NCBI GenBank assembly: GCA_005889445.1
Contig: VBGS01000012.1
Location: 1-10,719 of the forward strand
DNA: 10,719 nucleotides
Origin: Chloroflexota bacterium
GTDB taxonomy: Bacteria; Chloroflexota; Limnocylindria; P2-11E
Direction of reading: 5' to 3'
Part shown: positions 1 through 5,753 of the stretch, piece after piece
Numbering within the stretch: position 1 is the first letter of the stretch
Layout of the letters: every line of letters starts with the position of its first letter
Made by a program: the position numbers and the translations under genes
The notes under the pieces: model-generated
Seen by the model: only the letters and a program-made list of their open reading frames with translations
The model's database searches: none
Told to the model about the DNA's origin: nothing

Positions 1-709
1 GGTCGGTCCAATAGCGAACGATCAGCATCTGATCGCCACGCTCCAGGTAATACGAAATCGTCTCTGAACCGCTGATGGTGCTCACCGTCGTCGCCACGGC
101 CGTCACGCCACGAATCGTTTCGGTCCTTTCAACACAACCGGCCGGTCCGAAGTTGACTCTTGTGTGGTCGCAGGGGCCGAACGTGAGCGACCATTCCTGT
201 GCGCTTCGTCCCTGGCGATCCCAGACCTGAACATCGAGGTCCCACGCGGGCGCCATGTTGACCGTCAGAATCCCCACCCACTCCTGCTGGGGACGCGCGG
301 TGAAGACCTGCCGATCCAGGAGGAACGGGGCGGTCAGCGATGGGCTCGCGCCCTGCCGATCAGGAACGAAGGGTTCCGTCCCGGCTGGCATTTTCGTCTC
401 GCGCCACTCGCCCGGGATCGTTAGGTTGTAGCCAAACGCAGGATTGCGGATTGCATTCGGCACGAGCGAGACGCATCGCCCGTTCGCCCCGGATGGCGGC
501 GTGCAGGTCGGTCGCGATGGCAGGGATGTCGGCGTGGTAATCCCTCCTCGGGGCTGAGTCGCCGCGCCGCTCGCGTCACGGACGAGACCAGCCGCCGCAA
601 GGACGAGAAGTAGCGCGGCACCAACGACGGCTACGACGACGATGCCCGAGCGTCGCGCCTGTCGGGCGGGCACCCAGATCTGTTCGTCAGGCAGGGGCAG
701 GCTGTCCAA
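1..709 (-). CDS. Single-pass membrane protein, unknown family, partial
   Basis: This frame is open from a TTG at 709 to the left edge, so the C-terminus is missing; about 236 codons are visible. The protein has a short charged N-terminus (PARQARRSG, cytoplasmic side), one hydrophobic segment at about residues 23-45 (IVVVAVVGAALLLVLAAAGL), a Thr/Pro/Ser-rich linker with two Cys, and then a polar, Trp- and Thr-rich domain that is probably outside the membrane. It starts inside the end of the sigma-factor gene, overlapping it by 23 bases. This position suits an anti-sigma or sigma-linked sensor protein, but I see no zinc-finger anti-sigma motif, so that role is inferred from position only. The start is uncertain: a GTG at 673, just after the sigma stop, would also keep the membrane segment. 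An in-frame TGA lies shortly upstream. I do not recognise the family. Confidence 0.65.
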   Translation of the reverse strand, partial: MDSLPLPDEQIWVPARQARRSGIVVVAVVGAALLLVLAAAGLVRDASGAATQPRGGITTPTSLPSRPTCTPPSGANGRCVSLVPNAIRNPAFGYNLTIPGEWRETKMPAGTEPFVPDRQGASPSLTAPFLLDRQVFTARPQQEWVGILTVNMAPAWDLDVQVWDRQGRSAQEWSLTFGPCDHTRVNFGPAGCVERTETIRGVTAVATTVSTISGSETISYYLERGDQMLIVRYWTD

Positions 710-1145
710 GTCTCGCTGTGGCGCTCACCGTCCCGGTCTTCACACCGAACTGCCGTGCGATCTCGCGATGGTCGAGACCGAGGTAGAACTGCGCGACGAC
801 CATCGCCCTCTGCCGCTCGGTCAGCCCCGCGAGGAGCCGACCGACTTCCATCCGATCGAGCGCGGCTTCGATCTCGTCCTTGGACACTCGCGATCGGGCG
901 TGATCGAGGCGGAGCATCGAGCGCCCGAAGCCGCGTCGGCCGGATCGGACCGCGACGACGAAGAGCCATCCGGCTAGGTCACCGTCCTCGGCGGGTGGCC
1001 TGCGCAGTCCCGCGGCGAACGCATCGTGTAAGGCGTCGAGCGCACGGTCGGGGTCGCGAAGCACGGCGAGCAGCGCGCGATAAACGCGCGCGAACTCCAG
1101 GCGATAGAGCTGCTCCCAGCGCTCCGCGGTGATCGAGGTCGTCAC
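687..1145 (-). CDS. ECF-type RNA polymerase sigma factor
   Basis: This is a small two-domain sigma factor of the extracytoplasmic-function group, which directs RNA polymerase to a limited promoter set. The first half resembles region 2: RVYRALLAVLRDPDRALDAL followed by HDAF and a WLF segment. The second half resembles region 4: LTERQRAMVVAQFYLGLDHR, then a helix-turn-helix ending GVKTGTVSAT. At about 152 residues it is short for the family, because the last helix after GTVSAT is replaced by a Gly/Pro-rich tail of nine residues. I chose the GTG at 1145, giving a start MTTSITAERW that fits the family. A TTG at 1169 adds eight residues and lies six bases behind a TAACGT box, so it is a serious alternative. 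The gene lies 42 bases after the methionine synthase stop and overlaps the membrane-protein gene, its likely partner. Its regulon is unknown. Confidence 0.8.
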   Translation of the reverse strand: MTTSITAERWEQLYRLEFARVYRALLAVLRDPDRALDALHDAFAAGLRRPPAEDGDLAGWLFVVAVRSGRRGFGRSMLRLDHARSRVSKDEIEAALDRMEVGRLLAGLTERQRAMVVAQFYLGLDHREIARQFGVKTGTVSATARLGQPAPA

Positions 1146-1162
1146 CGTAAATGAAATGGCGC

Positions 1163-1186
1163 CGGACAACGAAAAACGTTAGTCCG
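1163..1186 (-). other. Imperfect hairpin after the methionine operon
   Basis: Directly after the methionine synthase stop codon the minus strand can fold into a stem of CGGAC, a bulged T, AACG, a loop of five T, then CGTT and GTCCG. This gives nine base pairs with one bulge. No T-run follows the 3' arm, so it is not a standard intrinsic terminator. It could stabilise the mRNA end or attenuate read-through into the sigma gene. It also contains the TAACGT box and the TTG that may start the sigma gene. Confidence 0.4.
1176..1181 (-). promoter_or_regulatory. Possible -10 box for the sigma gene
   Basis: TAACGT lies six bases before the TTG at 1169. This is the spacing seen at other starts in the window and fits a leaderless transcript. 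No good -35 is seen, since the upstream sequence is the coding end of the methionine synthase gene. If this box is used, TTG 1169 rather than GTG 1145 starts the sigma factor. Confidence 0.25.
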
Positions 1187-2170
1187 CTATGCCGCGACTT
1201 TCGCGAGCTCCTTGCGAACGACTTTCGTCGCCTCTACCACCGCGACGCACTTCTCCACGGACTCCTCGATGGTGCGCGTCTTGAGCCCGCAGTCGGGATG
1301 CGGCCAGAGCTTCTCCGCGGACACATAACGCAGGCCCTTGCGAATCCCCTCCGCGGCCACCTCGACCGTCTCGGTGTCGTGCGCGTGCACGTCGACGATC
1401 CCGATCGCAAGCTCCTTGGTGAAGGGATTGCGGTCGAACAGCTCGAGCCAGCGATAGCCGTAGTTCGCCATCGCCAGGTCCAGCTGATCGACTGGGAGGT
1501 CGAGCACCTGCGGGTAGATCGCGGCGAAGTCGCCGTAACAGATGTGCGAGATCGTCTTCGCTGATAGGCCCGCGGTCACGATGCCCATCGCCTCGATCGC
1601 GATGTCGATCTCCTCAGGCCGCGCATGGATGGCGGGCTCGTCGATCTGGATGTATTTCGCGCCGGCGCGCTCGAGATCGCGTGCCTCGTCGCGGACGATC
1701 TCGGCGAGCGCGAGCACCGCGTCGCGGCGCGTCGGGTAGGCCTCGTTGTAGGACCAGTCGAGCAGGGTGTACGGGCCCGTGAGCATCCCCTTCACCGGCC
1801 GATCGGTCAGCGACTGCGCGTACTCGAACCACGAGACGGTCATCGGCCGCGGGCGTCCGACCTTTCCGCTGATGACCGGCTTGTGGTAGTAGCGGTTGCC
1901 GTAGGAGCGCACGAGCCCACCGAGGGTGAAGCCTTCGAGACGCTCCGCGAAGTACGCCACCATGTCGCCGCGGTACATCTCGCCGTCGACGAGGACGTCG
2001 AGATCGATGTCCTCCTGGCGCTTGATCCACTCCGCCGTCGCCTTGCGCTCGAGCTCCTCGAGCTCGGTCGCGCCGAGCTTGCCGCGGCCGTGCTGTGCGC
2101 GCGCCTTGGTGAGGTAATCAGGCTTCCCAAAGGAGCCGACCGTTGTCGTCGGAAGCAGCATCTCGCTCAT
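1187..2170 (-). CDS. metE: Cobalamin-independent methionine synthase, catalytic C-terminal-type half
   Basis: The 327-residue protein matches the catalytic barrel of MetE, which transfers a methyl group from methyl-tetrahydrofolate to homocysteine. Visible motifs are LPTTTVGSF at the N-terminus, YAQSLTDRPVKGMLTGPYTL, IQIDEPAI (the Asp expected to bind homocysteine), HICYGDF, GIVDVHAHD (His262, matching the general acid of E. coli MetE) and PDCGLKTR. Zinc ligands His209, Cys211 and Cys294 are present. The fourth ligand, Glu665 in E. coli, aligns with Ala233. Full-length MetE has about 750 residues; here the N-terminal half is encoded by the gene just upstream. The ATG overlaps that gene's stop as ATGA and is preceded by an AAGG Shine-Dalgarno-like sequence. 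It is the last methionine gene under the SAM riboswitch. Stand-alone core-MetE proteins with other methyl donors are known, but metF in the same operon favours methyl-THF. Confidence 0.88.
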   Translation of the reverse strand: MSEMLLPTTTVGSFGKPDYLTKARAQHGRGKLGATELEELERKATAEWIKRQEDIDLDVLVDGEMYRGDMVAYFAERLEGFTLGGLVRSYGNRYYHKPVISGKVGRPRPMTVSWFEYAQSLTDRPVKGMLTGPYTLLDWSYNEAYPTRRDAVLALAEIVRDEARDLERAGAKYIQIDEPAIHARPEEIDIAIEAMGIVTAGLSAKTISHICYGDFAAIYPQVLDLPVDQLDLAMANYGYRWLELFDRNPFTKELAIGIVDVHAHDTETVEVAAEGIRKGLRYVSAEKLWPHPDCGLKTRTIEESVEKCVAVVEATKVVRKELAKVAA

Positions 2171-3144
2171 GCGGGCACCTTCTCTCCGGATACGAGCCGC
2201 GCTCCCTCGACGAGCGCGGCCAGTTTCTTTCGCGCGACGTCGCGAGGCAAGTACTCGAGCGATGTCGTCGGCGCCAGCCTGAGGTGGTCTTCCGGTACGA
2301 GCCTCAGGGCTCGTTCCGCGTAGCGCGCGATCTCCTCGGCCGTCTCGACTCGAGTGTTCCGAGCATCGACGACGCCGAGGAGCACGTACTTGTCGCGGAA
2401 CGCGTCGAGCCGCTCAAAGGCGGTGGTGTCGCGGCTCCGCACGTCGATGGCGATCGCCGCCACGGGGAACGAGGCCAGAGACTCGAGGATCGCGTCGGGC
2501 GGAAAGAAGTACGTCACCAGAGCGAGCGCGTGGGCCGCGCCGGCGAGCCGGCCGTAGGCCTCGCGCGCGAGCTCGATGTGACGCGGTGATGCCACCACGG
2601 CCGGATCCTCGATGTCGACCCGGCGCGCGCCGGCGGCCGCTAGCCCTCGCATCTCTTTGGCGATGGCATCGGCGACCGCGAGGACGCGGTCCTCGAACGA
2701 GCGGTAGTGCTCGTCCTGCGCGAGGGCGGCGAACGTGAGCGGTCCGGCGACCGCGGCCTTCAGCGTTGCCTTCGCGACGCCCTTGGCGAAGGTGTAGTCG
2801 CGCACCAGGGTCTGGCCGTCGGACGAGATCGCGTCCTTGATGACCGGCTGACGGAAATAGGTGTTGTTGTCGTAGAAGCGCTCCAGCGGCCCGCGCTCGA
2901 CCCCTGACCACGCGCGCGCGAACGGCGCGAGCAGGTCGTCCCAGCGGATCTGCGCGTCGTTCGTCACATCGATGCCCGCCGCCTCGATCTCCGCGATCGC
3001 CGCTTTGGTCGCATCGTCGAACACCGCGTCGAGTTCGCTGTCGCCGAGCTCGCCACGGTCGTGGCGATGGAGCGCGCGACGCAGCTCCTGTTCGGACGGC
3101 TCGTCGCCGATCTTTGGATACGCGCCGATCACCGTTGTCTTCAT
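2167..3144 (-). CDS. MetE N-terminal-type domain protein (non-catalytic half)
   Basis: The 325-residue protein opens with MKTTVIGAYPKIG and LRRALHR, like the N-terminal domain of MetE. It also contains WDDLL, a TYFRQPVI segment, and AGARRVDIEDPAV, a decayed form of the IQIDEPA motif. MetE arose by duplication, and the N-terminal copy helps bind the polyglutamyl folate but holds no zinc. The same is seen here: the His-x-Cys site is Tyr212-Phe-Phe214, the PDCGL site is PTTSL (Thr294), and the catalytic His position is Arg262. I therefore infer a partner subunit for the downstream catalytic half rather than an independent enzyme. The ATG at 3144 is chosen because it overlaps the metF stop (ATGA) and follows AAAGGTGG at good spacing. 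Reading further upstream would only translate metF in another frame. It could instead be an independent core-MetE-like methyltransferase, but the lost ligands argue against this. Confidence 0.82.
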   Translation of the reverse strand: MKTTVIGAYPKIGDEPSEQELRRALHRHDRGELGDSELDAVFDDATKAAIAEIEAAGIDVTNDAQIRWDDLLAPFARAWSGVERGPLERFYDNNTYFRQPVIKDAISSDGQTLVRDYTFAKGVAKATLKAAVAGPLTFAALAQDEHYRSFEDRVLAVADAIAKEMRGLAAAGARRVDIEDPAVVASPRHIELAREAYGRLAGAAHALALVTYFFPPDAILESLASFPVAAIAIDVRSRDTTAFERLDAFRDKYVLLGVVDARNTRVETAEEIARYAERALRLVPEDHLRLAPTTSLEYLPRDVARKKLAALVEGARLVSGEKVPA

Positions 3145-4055
3145 ACCGCCACCTTTGCTTGCGGCCGCGGCAACAGGCCCGCGCCCTCGACGACGCGGCC
3201 CACCGCCTCCGGCCATTCGATCGCGTAGAGATGCACGCCGCGTACCCCGGGTAGCGCCCTCAGTGCTTTGACCTGCTCGACCGCGATGGCGACCCCTTCG
3301 GCCTCCGGATCCGCCGCCGCCTTCATCCGGTCGACGACCTCCGAGTTGATCGCGAGACCCGGGATCTTGGACATGCGGTCGGCCTGCTCCGGCGACCTCA
3401 AGACGAGCACCCCGGCGACGATCGGGACCTCGCGGGCGCCGCCGCGGCGGACCTCGACCAGCCACTGGCTGAACGTGGCGAGATCGAAGACCGGCTGCGT
3501 CTGGATGAAGTCGACTCCGGCGTTGATCTTGTCGGAGGTCTTCGCGAGGTCCGCCTCCATCGGCTTCGTGAACGGCGAGGCCGTCGCGCCGACGAGCATC
3601 TTGGGCGGCTGTTTGATCTCGTCGCCGGAGAGAAAACGCGCCTGGTCGCGCATGCCTACCGCCATCTTCACGAGGCCGACGCCATCAAGGTCCTTCACGT
3701 TCACCGCGTCGGGATGACTTCCCTGCTTCGGATCGTCACCGCTCATGAAGACGAAGTTGTCGATCCCGATCGCGGCCGCCCCGAGCACGTCGGCTTGCAG
3801 CGCGATGCGGTTGCGATCACGGCCGGTCATCTGGACGATCGGCTGGACACCGGCGGCCATGACGATCGTCGCGGCGGGGATCGCGGCCATCGCGACCATC
3901 GCGCGGTTGCTGTCCGTCACGTTCACGGCATCGACGTAGCCCTTGAGGGCCTCGGCCCGCCGCCGCACGACCTGCGAGCTCGCGCTCTTCGGCGGATTGA
4001 GCTCAGCGGTCACGACGAAGTCACCGCCGCGCAGCAGGCTCGCGAATTCGCTCAA
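3141..4055 (-). CDS. metF: 5,10-methylenetetrahydrofolate reductase
   Basis: This cytoplasmic flavoprotein reduces methylene-THF to methyl-THF, the methyl donor for methionine synthesis. The 304 residues form one barrel domain of usual length. Motifs seen are VVTAELNPP with Glu18 (the proton-donor position), NVTDSNRAMV, VQMTGRDRNR at 74-83 (folate/FAD side), GDDPKQG at 106-112, KINAGVDFIQTQPVFD ending at 191, and a C-terminal GVHLYAIEWPE. The start is a TTG at 4055, giving MSEFASLLRGGDFVVTAEL. Its Shine-Dalgarno-like GAGAGG (4070-4065) lies nine bases upstream, inside the 3' arm of the riboswitch terminator. It is the first gene of the SAM-riboswitch operon, and its stop overlaps the next gene's ATG as ATGA. 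Expression should fall when SAM is high. I see no disabling changes. Confidence 0.93.
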   Translation of the reverse strand: MSEFASLLRGGDFVVTAELNPPKSASSQVVRRRAEALKGYVDAVNVTDSNRAMVAMAAIPAATIVMAAGVQPIVQMTGRDRNRIALQADVLGAAAIGIDNFVFMSGDDPKQGSHPDAVNVKDLDGVGLVKMAVGMRDQARFLSGDEIKQPPKMLVGATASPFTKPMEADLAKTSDKINAGVDFIQTQPVFDLATFSQWLVEVRRGGAREVPIVAGVLVLRSPEQADRMSKIPGLAINSEVVDRMKAAADPEAEGVAIAVEQVKALRALPGVRGVHLYAIEWPEAVGRVVEGAGLLPRPQAKVAV

Positions 4056-4057
4056 CG

Positions 4058-4094
4058 AAAAAGACCTCTCTTTCCGCGGTTCATGAGAGGTCTT
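4058..4094 (-). terminator. SAM-riboswitch intrinsic terminator, also masking the metF ribosome site
   Basis: On the minus strand, AAGACCTCTC (4094-4085) and GAGAGGTCTT (4070-4061) form a perfect ten-pair stem around a 14-base loop. The 3' arm runs into five T in a row (4062-4058), as in a Rho-independent terminator. It ends two bases before the metF start. The 3' arm holds GAGAGG, the likely metF Shine-Dalgarno, so the same hairpin would block ribosome binding on any transcript that escapes termination. Confidence 0.88.
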
Positions 4095-4116
4095 CCATAT
4101 CGGTCAACCCTCTCAT
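4083..4116 (-). promoter_or_regulatory. Antiterminator of the SAM riboswitch
   Basis: ATGAGAGG (4116-4109) is exactly complementary to CCTCTCAT (4090-4083). The first arm is also the 3' strand of aptamer stem P1, and the second overlaps the 5' arm of the terminator. Forming P1 (SAM bound) frees the terminator; forming this eight-pair stem (no SAM) prevents it. The logic follows directly from the three complementarities in the sequence. Confidence 0.82.
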
Positions 4117-4221
4117 CTTCCCCTGGACTCTCGTCCCTGGGTCGGAATTGGCACCGCAGCGGGACTCCGCCGGTTGCCGAGGCTTCGTCGGGCCGTTCCC
4201 TCAGCCTCTCTTGATGAAAGG
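4109..4221 (-). ncRNA. SAM-I riboswitch aptamer (S box)
   Basis: The leader of the metF operon carries the conserved SAM-I core. Reading the minus strand, CCTTTCATC (4221-4213) pairs with GATGAGAGG (4117-4109) to form P1. AAGAGAGG follows at 4212-4205, GGCCCGACGAAGCC at 4194-4181 and GGCAACC at 4178-4172; together these make the kink-turn and pseudoknot region. A P3 hairpin GCGG/CCGC comes next, then the signature GTGCCAATTCC at 4154-4144. P4 is GGAC-GAGA-GTCC at 4136-4125, with a GNRA-type loop. SAM-I binds S-adenosylmethionine and usually turns off methionine genes, which fits metF and the MetE halves downstream. The length of 113 bases is normal for the class. The 4054-4271 gap is almost fully explained by this switch. 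Confidence 0.96.
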
Positions 4222-4243
4222 TTCGCGTATGAAGTTTCGACCG

Positions 4244-4249
4244 ATGCTA
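4244..4249 (-). promoter_or_regulatory. Possible -10 box for the SAM riboswitch transcript
   Basis: TAGCAT lies 22 bases before the 5' strand of P1, so a start a few bases further on would give a short lead into the aptamer. I see no convincing -35 at 16-18 bases upstream. The same nine bases, CTAGCATCG, occur before the phosphotransferase gene at 6649-6641. Confidence 0.3.
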
Positions 4250-4254
4250 GCACG

Positions 4255-4260
4255 TACACT
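4255..4260 (+). promoter_or_regulatory. Possible -10 box for fchA-folD
   Basis: TACACT lies 11 bases before the fchA ATG. There is no Shine-Dalgarno-like sequence in front of that ATG, so a very short or absent leader is plausible. No clear -35 is seen. It faces away from the riboswitch promoter, making this a compact divergent control region. Confidence 0.25.
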
Positions 4261-4271
4261 TCGCGCCTCCC

Positions 4272-4898
4272 ATGGCCGATCGGCTCATCGACCGGACGCT
4301 GCGCGCCTTCAGCGACGATCTTTCTGCCGATTCGCCGGTACCTGGAGGTGGCAGCGCGGCGGCGTACGCCGGCGCGATGGGCGCCGCGCTCGCCGCGATG
4401 GTCTCGCGGATCGCGGCGAAGAAGAGCCAGGCCCCCGCGCTGGCGACGTTCGCGGCGGAAATGGACGAGCTGCGAGCGGAGCTCCTGCGGCTCGTCGATG
4501 ACGACAGCGCGGCCTACGCACGCGTCGCCGCGGCGATGAAGCTTCCCCGCACGACCGATGAGCAGAAGGCCGAGCGCCAGGCCCAGCTGCAGGAGACACT
4601 CGTCGCGGCGTCGCGCGTGCCGCTTCGCGTCGCGAAGACCGCGCGGCGGCTGCTCGAGGCGTGCGAGCGCGGCCTCGAAACGGCGAGCCCGATGACCGCG
4701 AGCGACATCGGGGTCGGCGCGCTGCTCGCCGAGACGGCGCTCCGCGGCGCGGCGCTCAACGTAATGATCAACCTCTCGTCGGTGAAAGATCCTGCGGAGG
4801 TCAAGGCTCTTTCCGAGGATCTCGATCGGACGATCGACGGCAGCGACGACCAGCTCCGCCGGATCACCGACGTCGTCGAGTCGCGGATCGCGCGCTGA
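4272..4898 (+). CDS. fchA: Methenyltetrahydrofolate cyclohydrolase (FchA/FtcD cyclodeaminase family)
   Basis: The 208-residue, mostly helical protein belongs to the formiminotransferase-cyclodeaminase C-terminal family, which as a stand-alone protein is usually a methenyl-THF cyclohydrolase. It has the N-terminal PVPGGGSAAA (22-31), the VDDDSAAYARV segment (75-85) and ASDIGVGALLAE (143-154), all typical of the family, and its length is normal for the single-domain form. No FtcD transferase domain or histidine-degradation gene is nearby, so cyclohydrolase is favoured over formimino-THF cyclodeaminase. Its TGA overlaps the ATG of the FolD-like gene by one base (TGATG), so the two are probably translated together. 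It is divergent from the metF operon. The ATG at 4272 has no visible Shine-Dalgarno. Together with the next gene it would complete methylene-THF to formyl-THF conversion. Confidence 0.85.
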   Translation: MADRLIDRTLRAFSDDLSADSPVPGGGSAAAYAGAMGAALAAMVSRIAAKKSQAPALATFAAEMDELRAELLRLVDDDSAAYARVAAAMKLPRTTDEQKAERQAQLQETLVAASRVPLRVAKTARRLLEACERGLETASPMTASDIGVGALLAETALRGAALNVMINLSSVKDPAEVKALSEDLDRTIDGSDDQLRRITDVVESRIAR

Positions 4899-5743
4899 TG
4901 CGTCTGCTGCTCGGCAAGCCGCTCGCCGAGAAGCTGTACGAGGCCTCAAGAGCGCGGAGCGATTCGCTCCGTGACCGCGGCGTGGTGCCCAGATTGGCGG
5001 CGGTGTCGGTCGGCGTCGAACCGGCGGCGAATACGTATGTGCAGCGTTTGGTCTCCCGGGGGCGGCGCCTGGGAATGACCGTCGACGACGTGGCGCTCCC
5101 CGGCGATGCGACCGAGCGCACGGTGACGATGACGCTGGAGCGCCTCGGCCGCGAGCCGGCCGTGCACGGCGTCCTGCTGCTCACACCGCTACCGGGGAAG
5201 CTCGATGAGGCGCACCTCGTCGATCACCTCGCGCGCGACAAAGACGTCGAGGGGATGAGTCCCTACAGCGCGGGTCTGCTCGCCGAGGGCCGCCCGCGGT
5301 TCGTCCCCTCGACCGCGGAGGCGATCGTCGCGCTTCTGAAGTTCTATGACGTCCCACTCGAGGGCGCACGCGCCACGATCGTGGGCAGGAGCACGGTCGT
5401 CGGACGTCCCGTCGCCCTGCTTCTTCTGCAGGAACACGCGACCGTCACGATCGCGCACACGAAGACCGCCGACGTGGCCGCGGCCACGCGCGGCGCCGAG
5501 ATCGTCGTGGTCGCCGTCGGTCGCGCGGGGTTCCTGCGGGGGGAGATGATCTCAAAGGGGGCGACGATCGTCGACGCCGGGATAAACGTGGCGCCGCGCG
5601 GGATCGTCGGCGACGTCGATGTGGCAAGCGTCTCTTCAGTGGCGGGCGCGCTGACCCCGGTGCCAGGAGGCGTCGGCGCGGTGACGACCGAGATCCTGCT
5701 CCGGAACGTGATCACCGCCGCGGAGCAGGCGCGGCCCGAGTAG
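4898..5743 (+). CDS. folD: FolD-like methylenetetrahydrofolate dehydrogenase, cyclohydrolase site altered
   Basis: The 281-residue protein has full FolD length and fold. It has an N-terminal folate domain (VGVEPAANTYVQ, PLPG, KDVEG) and a C-terminal NADP-binding Rossmann domain with VGRSTVVGRPVALLLL, VDAGIN and TPVPGGVGAVT. Normal FolD both oxidises methylene-THF and hydrolyses methenyl-THF. Here the folate-site residues differ: Tyr47 is kept, but the positions of E. coli Lys54, Gln98 and Asp121 are Leu51, Leu95 and Glu118. Loss of the Lys, the key cyclohydrolase residue, suggests a dehydrogenase-only enzyme, as in the monofunctional yeast Mtd1. The neighbouring, overlapping cyclohydrolase gene would supply the missing step. 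The start is the ATG within TGATG. The gene ends three bases from the convergent kinase gene. NADP versus NAD preference cannot be read with confidence. Confidence 0.9.
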   Translation: MRLLLGKPLAEKLYEASRARSDSLRDRGVVPRLAAVSVGVEPAANTYVQRLVSRGRRLGMTVDDVALPGDATERTVTMTLERLGREPAVHGVLLLTPLPGKLDEAHLVDHLARDKDVEGMSPYSAGLLAEGRPRFVPSTAEAIVALLKFYDVPLEGARATIVGRSTVVGRPVALLLLQEHATVTIAHTKTADVAAATRGAEIVVVAVGRAGFLRGEMISKGATIVDAGINVAPRGIVGDVDVASVSSVAGALTPVPGGVGAVTTEILLRNVITAAEQARPE

Positions 5744-5753
5744 GTCCTACTCG
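5737..5753. repeat. Palindrome spanning two convergent stop codons
   Basis: CGAGTAGG and CCTACTCG flank a single T. Both convergent genes, folD-like and the kinase, end in Glu-TAG, so the two GAGTAG ends face each other and create the symmetry. The RNA could form a short hairpin on either strand, but there is no T-run, so a bidirectional terminator is only a weak possibility. Confidence 0.4.

Noticed and set aside
3145..3465. N-terminal extension of the MetE N-type gene into metF
   Set aside because: The extra residues are metF read in another frame. The ATG at 3144 has a Shine-Dalgarno and overlaps the metF stop as ATGA.
4066..4090. Repeated GAGAGG/CCTCTC blocks considered as a repeat or CRISPR-like element
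   Set aside because: They are fully explained as alternative stems of the riboswitch; there are no spacers or further copies.
4661..4897. N-terminal extension of the FolD-like gene into fchA
   Set aside because: The added sequence is Arg-rich shadow of fchA; FolD homology begins at the ATG at 4898.
4113..4949. Minus-strand frame across fchA and the riboswitch
   Set aside because: It is antisense to a well-supported gene and would translate the structured SAM-I aptamer.
5737..5753. Perfect palindrome considered as a protein-binding operator
   Set aside because: It arises from two genes both ending in Glu-TAG facing each other; no second copy and no promoter nearby.
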